Positions 31,122-33,680 of a stretch of DNA of 33,680 nucleotides are shown here, piece by piece. Each line of letters begins with the position of its first letter. Position 1 is the stretch's first letter. The stretch lies in assembly GCA_020348925.1 (NCBI GenBank), contig CP070758.1, positions 3,915,701 to 3,949,380 on the forward strand, in the 5' to 3' direction. The stretch is from Gemmatimonadota bacterium (GTDB lineage Bacteria; JBHIER01; G020348925). Under the pieces are notes generated by a model. That model was given only the letters and a program-made list of their open reading frames with translations. It did no database searches and was not told the DNA's origin. The translations under genes and the position numbers were made by a program.

Positions 31122-31445
31122 ATGCTTGAGCGTATTGACCTCAAGAGGGTGAAGAAAGAGTTGAAGACGGCATGGATGCCGGTTGACCTGGCAAGGGTGA
31201 ATGATTCGGCTGTCCGGTGCGCGAAGATCAAAGGAGAGTATCACTGGCATACGCACCGGTTCTCCGATGAATTCTTCCTCGTGCAGGATGGCAAGATGGT
31301 CATTCAGACGACCAAGGGCGATGTCTCTTTGGAGTCAGGTCACGGTGTGGTTGTTCCGAAAGGATTGAGGCACCGATCGAAGTCGGACAAAGGTGCCATT
31401 GCTCTTGTTTTCGAACTTCAGTCCACGAAAAAAGAAGGCGATTGA
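31122..31445 (+). CDS. Cupin-domain protein
   Basis: The 107-residue single-domain protein has both cupin motifs: YHWHTHRFSDEFFLVQDGKM, with metal-binding His residues and Glu, and HGVVVPKGLRHRSKS with the last His. Small cupins of this type bind a metal and can be isomerases, dioxygenases or sensors; nothing here fixes the role. GGAGGTGA lies 4 bases before ATG 31122, one of the best ribosome binding sites in the window. Its stop overlaps the start of the alaX-like gene by one base (TGATG). Confidence 0.92.
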   Translation: MLERIDLKRVKKELKTAWMPVDLARVNDSAVRCAKIKGEYHWHTHRFSDEFFLVQDGKMVIQTTKGDVSLESGHGVVVPKGLRHRSKSDKGAIALVFELQSTKKEGD

Positions 31446-32635
31446 TGACAGAGCGGCTCTATTTCGATGAGCCCTACCGCACTGAGTTCGAAGCCAGCGT
31501 AGTTGACAGGGTTGAGATCGAGGGTAAGCCGGCACTGATACTGAATCGGACCTGTTTCTATCCCACCGCTGGAGGCCAACAGTGTGATCGCGGGATCATC
31601 AATGATGTGTCAGTTATTGATGTGGTGGACCAGGATGGCGAAATCATTCACGTTCTCGAGAGAGAGATTACGGGGGATGGCGTTCGCGGGTGTATCGACT
31701 GGAGGCGGCGCTTTGATTTCATGCAGCAGCATTCCGGCCAGCATGTGCTCTCGCAGAGCTTCTTTCGAATATTGGATGCCAACACAAAGTCGGCGCACCT
31801 GGGTGAGGGCTCATCGACCATCGAGATAGCTCGGGGAACCCTGAGTCGTGAAGAGGCCCATGCAGTTGAAAATGTTGCCAACAAGATCGTTTTTGAAAAT
31901 CGGGCCATCAAGACGTATTTGAGATCTGAAGACGAGCTCTCATCAATGCCATTGAGAAGAACGCCGAAGAAGAAAGGTCGGATTAGGATTGTAGAAATTG
32001 ACGGCTTTGACTTTACTCCTTGCGGTGGTACACACTGTCGCCGCACCGGAGAGATCGGGCTCATCAAGACGGGTCGGTGGGAGAAGATTCGAGGGCACGT
32101 TCGCATTCAATTCCTGTGCGGAAACCGGGCTCTCACGGAATACAGGTGGAAGAGCGAAACCGTTGAAGAACTGGCGGATCGATTTTCAGCCAGAGGCGCT
32201 GATGTCCTCTCTCTTGTCATGAAGCAGACAGACGAGATCAAGGAACTCAAGGCAAACGTGAAGGAAGTTACGCTGAAAGCATTGGACATGGAGGTGCATG
32301 AGCTGCTGTCAAAGGCTCCTGTGCTCGGCGAGTTGAAAATCGTCAAGGCCGTTTATCAGAATCGTCCGTCGGAGGACATGAAAACTCTGGCGACCATGAT
32401 TACTGAATCTGAGAAATCGATTGCACTTCTTGGAAATTGTGATGAAAAAGGGCAGCTGGTCTTTTCGTGTTCGAAGGGGCTCCCGTATACAATGAACGAT
32501 CTCGTCGCCGAGGCTTGCGCCAAGATCGGTGGACGTGGCGGTGGCTCCCCGGACTTAGCTTTTGGGGGTGGAACCCAACCCGAAAACGTTGAAGACGCTA
32601 TTGAACATGTCTTTCAACAAATTTTAAAAGGATAA
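31445..32635 (+). CDS. alaX: Alanyl-tRNA editing protein, AlaX-L type with DHHA1
   Basis: The 396-residue protein resembles the editing part of alanyl-tRNA synthetase without the synthetase. Zinc ligands of the editing domain are H96, H100 (QQHSGQH) and C193, H197 (CGGTH). The GGQ-containing TAGGQQCDRG lies near 41-50, as in this family. The C-terminal half is a DHHA1 domain ending GGRGGGSPDLAFGGG. It removes serine or glycine wrongly attached to tRNA-Ala in trans. ATG 31445 overlaps the cupin stop codon. Length corresponds to the long AlaX group. A tRNA-thiolation gene lies two genes away, giving a loose translation-quality theme. Confidence 0.94.
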   Translation: MTERLYFDEPYRTEFEASVVDRVEIEGKPALILNRTCFYPTAGGQQCDRGIINDVSVIDVVDQDGEIIHVLEREITGDGVRGCIDWRRRFDFMQQHSGQHVLSQSFFRILDANTKSAHLGEGSSTIEIARGTLSREEAHAVENVANKIVFENRAIKTYLRSEDELSSMPLRRTPKKKGRIRIVEIDGFDFTPCGGTHCRRTGEIGLIKTGRWEKIRGHVRIQFLCGNRALTEYRWKSETVEELADRFSARGADVLSLVMKQTDEIKELKANVKEVTLKALDMEVHELLSKAPVLGELKIVKAVYQNRPSEDMKTLATMITESEKSIALLGNCDEKGQLVFSCSKGLPYTMNDLVAEACAKIGGRGGGSPDLAFGGGTQPENVEDAIEHVFQQILKG

Positions 32636-32642
32636 TAGAAAG

Positions 32643-33680
32643 ATGTGCAGATTTTCGTCTCCTCAAAAGAATGGCATTCCGCAAATACGGAAATTCGTAA
32701 TGCAACGCGCACTCCTGGCTGTGACAGCACTCCTGATGCTCCTCTCTCTGTTTCATTGTCAGAAGATGCCTGAGAGTGCCGAAGATGTCAAGAGTGAAAA
32801 AGATGTGGCCTCACTGCTTGAACGGTTGGAAAAACGATATGAAGAGAGTTGCATCCGAATGGGACGAGCCAATTGGAATCTGTACTCTGGCGAGGACCCT
32901 GGTGATCTGAACGCCATACGGGCTGAGTTCTCGGATATTCTGCTCGATAGTCTGTACCGGAAGATTATTAGTGACTGGAGATACATGCCTCCTGCAGACG
33001 TCGATCCCAGACTGAAGAGACGCCTTGAGATCTGGACCCAATGTTTCCTGGGAGCCTATGTGGAGGAGGATGAAGACATCTATACGCTCGAGCACTTGCT
33101 TGAGGAACGCAATCATCTGTTCCGATTCAGTCTGAACGGGGTGGAGACCTCCCAGACTGAACTGAACCGAATCATCCGTATGGAAAGTGATCCTGAGAAA
33201 CGTCGCAGGGCGTGGGAGGCATTCAGCCAGCTTTCGGAGGCGAACGAGAAAGATCTGCGCCGGTTATTCCGCACGAGGAATGAGAAATTGGAACCCTTGG
33301 GAAGGAAAATGGACTACGGGATATTTTCTTTGATGGTTCAATCTATCAATGCCTCGTGGTTGGAAAGGATTATGATAGAACTTGAGGAGCAGACGAGGGA
33401 GCCGTACAGACAGTTTGTGGATTCGATGAAGAGTGCGCTTGACCTTGAAACTCTTTATCCTTGGGATATTCAGTACGCGCTGCGTCAGAGTGCATCTCTG
33501 CCTGATGAATTCTTCCCCAGAGATCAGGCGCTGCCAACTCTCTTCGAGTTTCTCAATGCCATCGGGTTTCAAACGAAAGAGCTGCCCATTCACATTACCG
33601 AAGGTGAATATCACTACGATGTCTTTGGGCTCGCTGTTGAGATTCCGAAAAATGTCAAGCTTTTGGTCGGTCAGGGCCGT
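32643..33680 (+). CDS. Exported M2/M3-like metallopeptidase, N-terminal part (3' partial)
   Basis: From ATG 32643 the frame is open for 346 codons to the right edge. A hydrophobic segment (ALLAVTALLMLLSLFH, about residues 22-37) followed by Cys suggests a secretion signal, possibly a lipoprotein although the lipobox is imperfect. The helical body with ANWNLYSGEDPGDL, RNEKLEPLGRKMDYG and LYPWDIQYAL resembles the N-terminal half of M2 (ACE-like) and M3 oligopeptidases. The zinc motif HExxH would lie beyond the window, so catalysis cannot be judged. AAAGGA sits 10 bases before the ATG; an in-frame ATG at 32700 would give a more usual signal peptide. Confidence 0.75.
   Translation, partial: MCRFSSPQKNGIPQIRKFVMQRALLAVTALLMLLSLFHCQKMPESAEDVKSEKDVASLLERLEKRYEESCIRMGRANWNLYSGEDPGDLNAIRAEFSDILLDSLYRKIISDWRYMPPADVDPRLKRRLEIWTQCFLGAYVEEDEDIYTLEHLLEERNHLFRFSLNGVETSQTELNRIIRMESDPEKRRRAWEAFSQLSEANEKDLRRLFRTRNEKLEPLGRKMDYGIFSLMVQSINASWLERIMIELEEQTREPYRQFVDSMKSALDLETLYPWDIQYALRQSASLPDEFFPRDQALPTLFEFLNAIGFQTKELPIHITEGEYHYDVFGLAVEIPKNVKLLVGQGR

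Overview
This window is about 33.7 kb of gene-dense bacterial DNA of roughly balanced GC. It looks like an uncultured Gram-negative of the Fibrobacterota/Bacteroidota (FCB)-like candidate phyla, Zixibacteria or a neighbour being my best guess (low confidence). The clues are: a large exported protein with cohesin-like modules, a dockerin and the start of a QNYPNPFN-type C-terminal sorting tail; an rpsU-cvpA-mutS2-dnaG block; an archaeal-type fructose-bisphosphate aldolase/phosphatase; a paired active/inactive M16 peptidase set; and a membrane-anchored reductive-dehalogenase-like protein. I see no tRNA, rRNA, insertion sequence, prophage or CRISPR array.

Layout. 1-4716 (minus) is one giant secreted protein whose C-terminus runs off the left edge. 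4717-5746 has no convincing gene; it holds a promoter for the giant gene, an interspersed repeat and strong hairpins. 5747-11136 (plus) is the information-processing block rpsU, cvpA, mutS2, dnaG. It meets a minus-strand block (TPR protein, DASS-type transporter, small membrane protein; 11181-13989) across a terminator hairpin that contains the dnaG stop codon. 14234-17832 (plus) may be one transcription unit: FBP aldolase/phosphatase, an unknown WEFWNYW membrane protein, a stand-alone CHAT-like (caspase-fold) protein, a flavin-reductase-like protein whose start overlaps the CHAT stop, and a TIGR04076-like protein. 18091-21886 (minus) encodes a radical SAM protein, a GT-C type glycosyltransferase and a diaminopropionate ammonia-lyase-like PLP enzyme. 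22494-26171 (plus) is the M16 peptidase pair, ended by a strong terminator. 26390-33680 (plus) contains an SDR, a zinc-ribbon protein, the reductive-dehalogenase-like protein, an inositol-monophosphatase-like enzyme, a TtcA-like tRNA thiolase, a cyclophilin-like protein, a cupin, an AlaX-type alanyl-tRNA editing protein, and the start of an exported M2/M3-like metallopeptidase cut by the right edge.

The most unusual items are the translationally coupled CHAT-like/flavin-reductase pair, the reductive-dehalogenase-like protein that carries its own transmembrane anchor instead of a visible Tat signal, and the giant protein that combines cohesin-like and dockerin modules in one chain. All functional calls come from motif reading without database searches.
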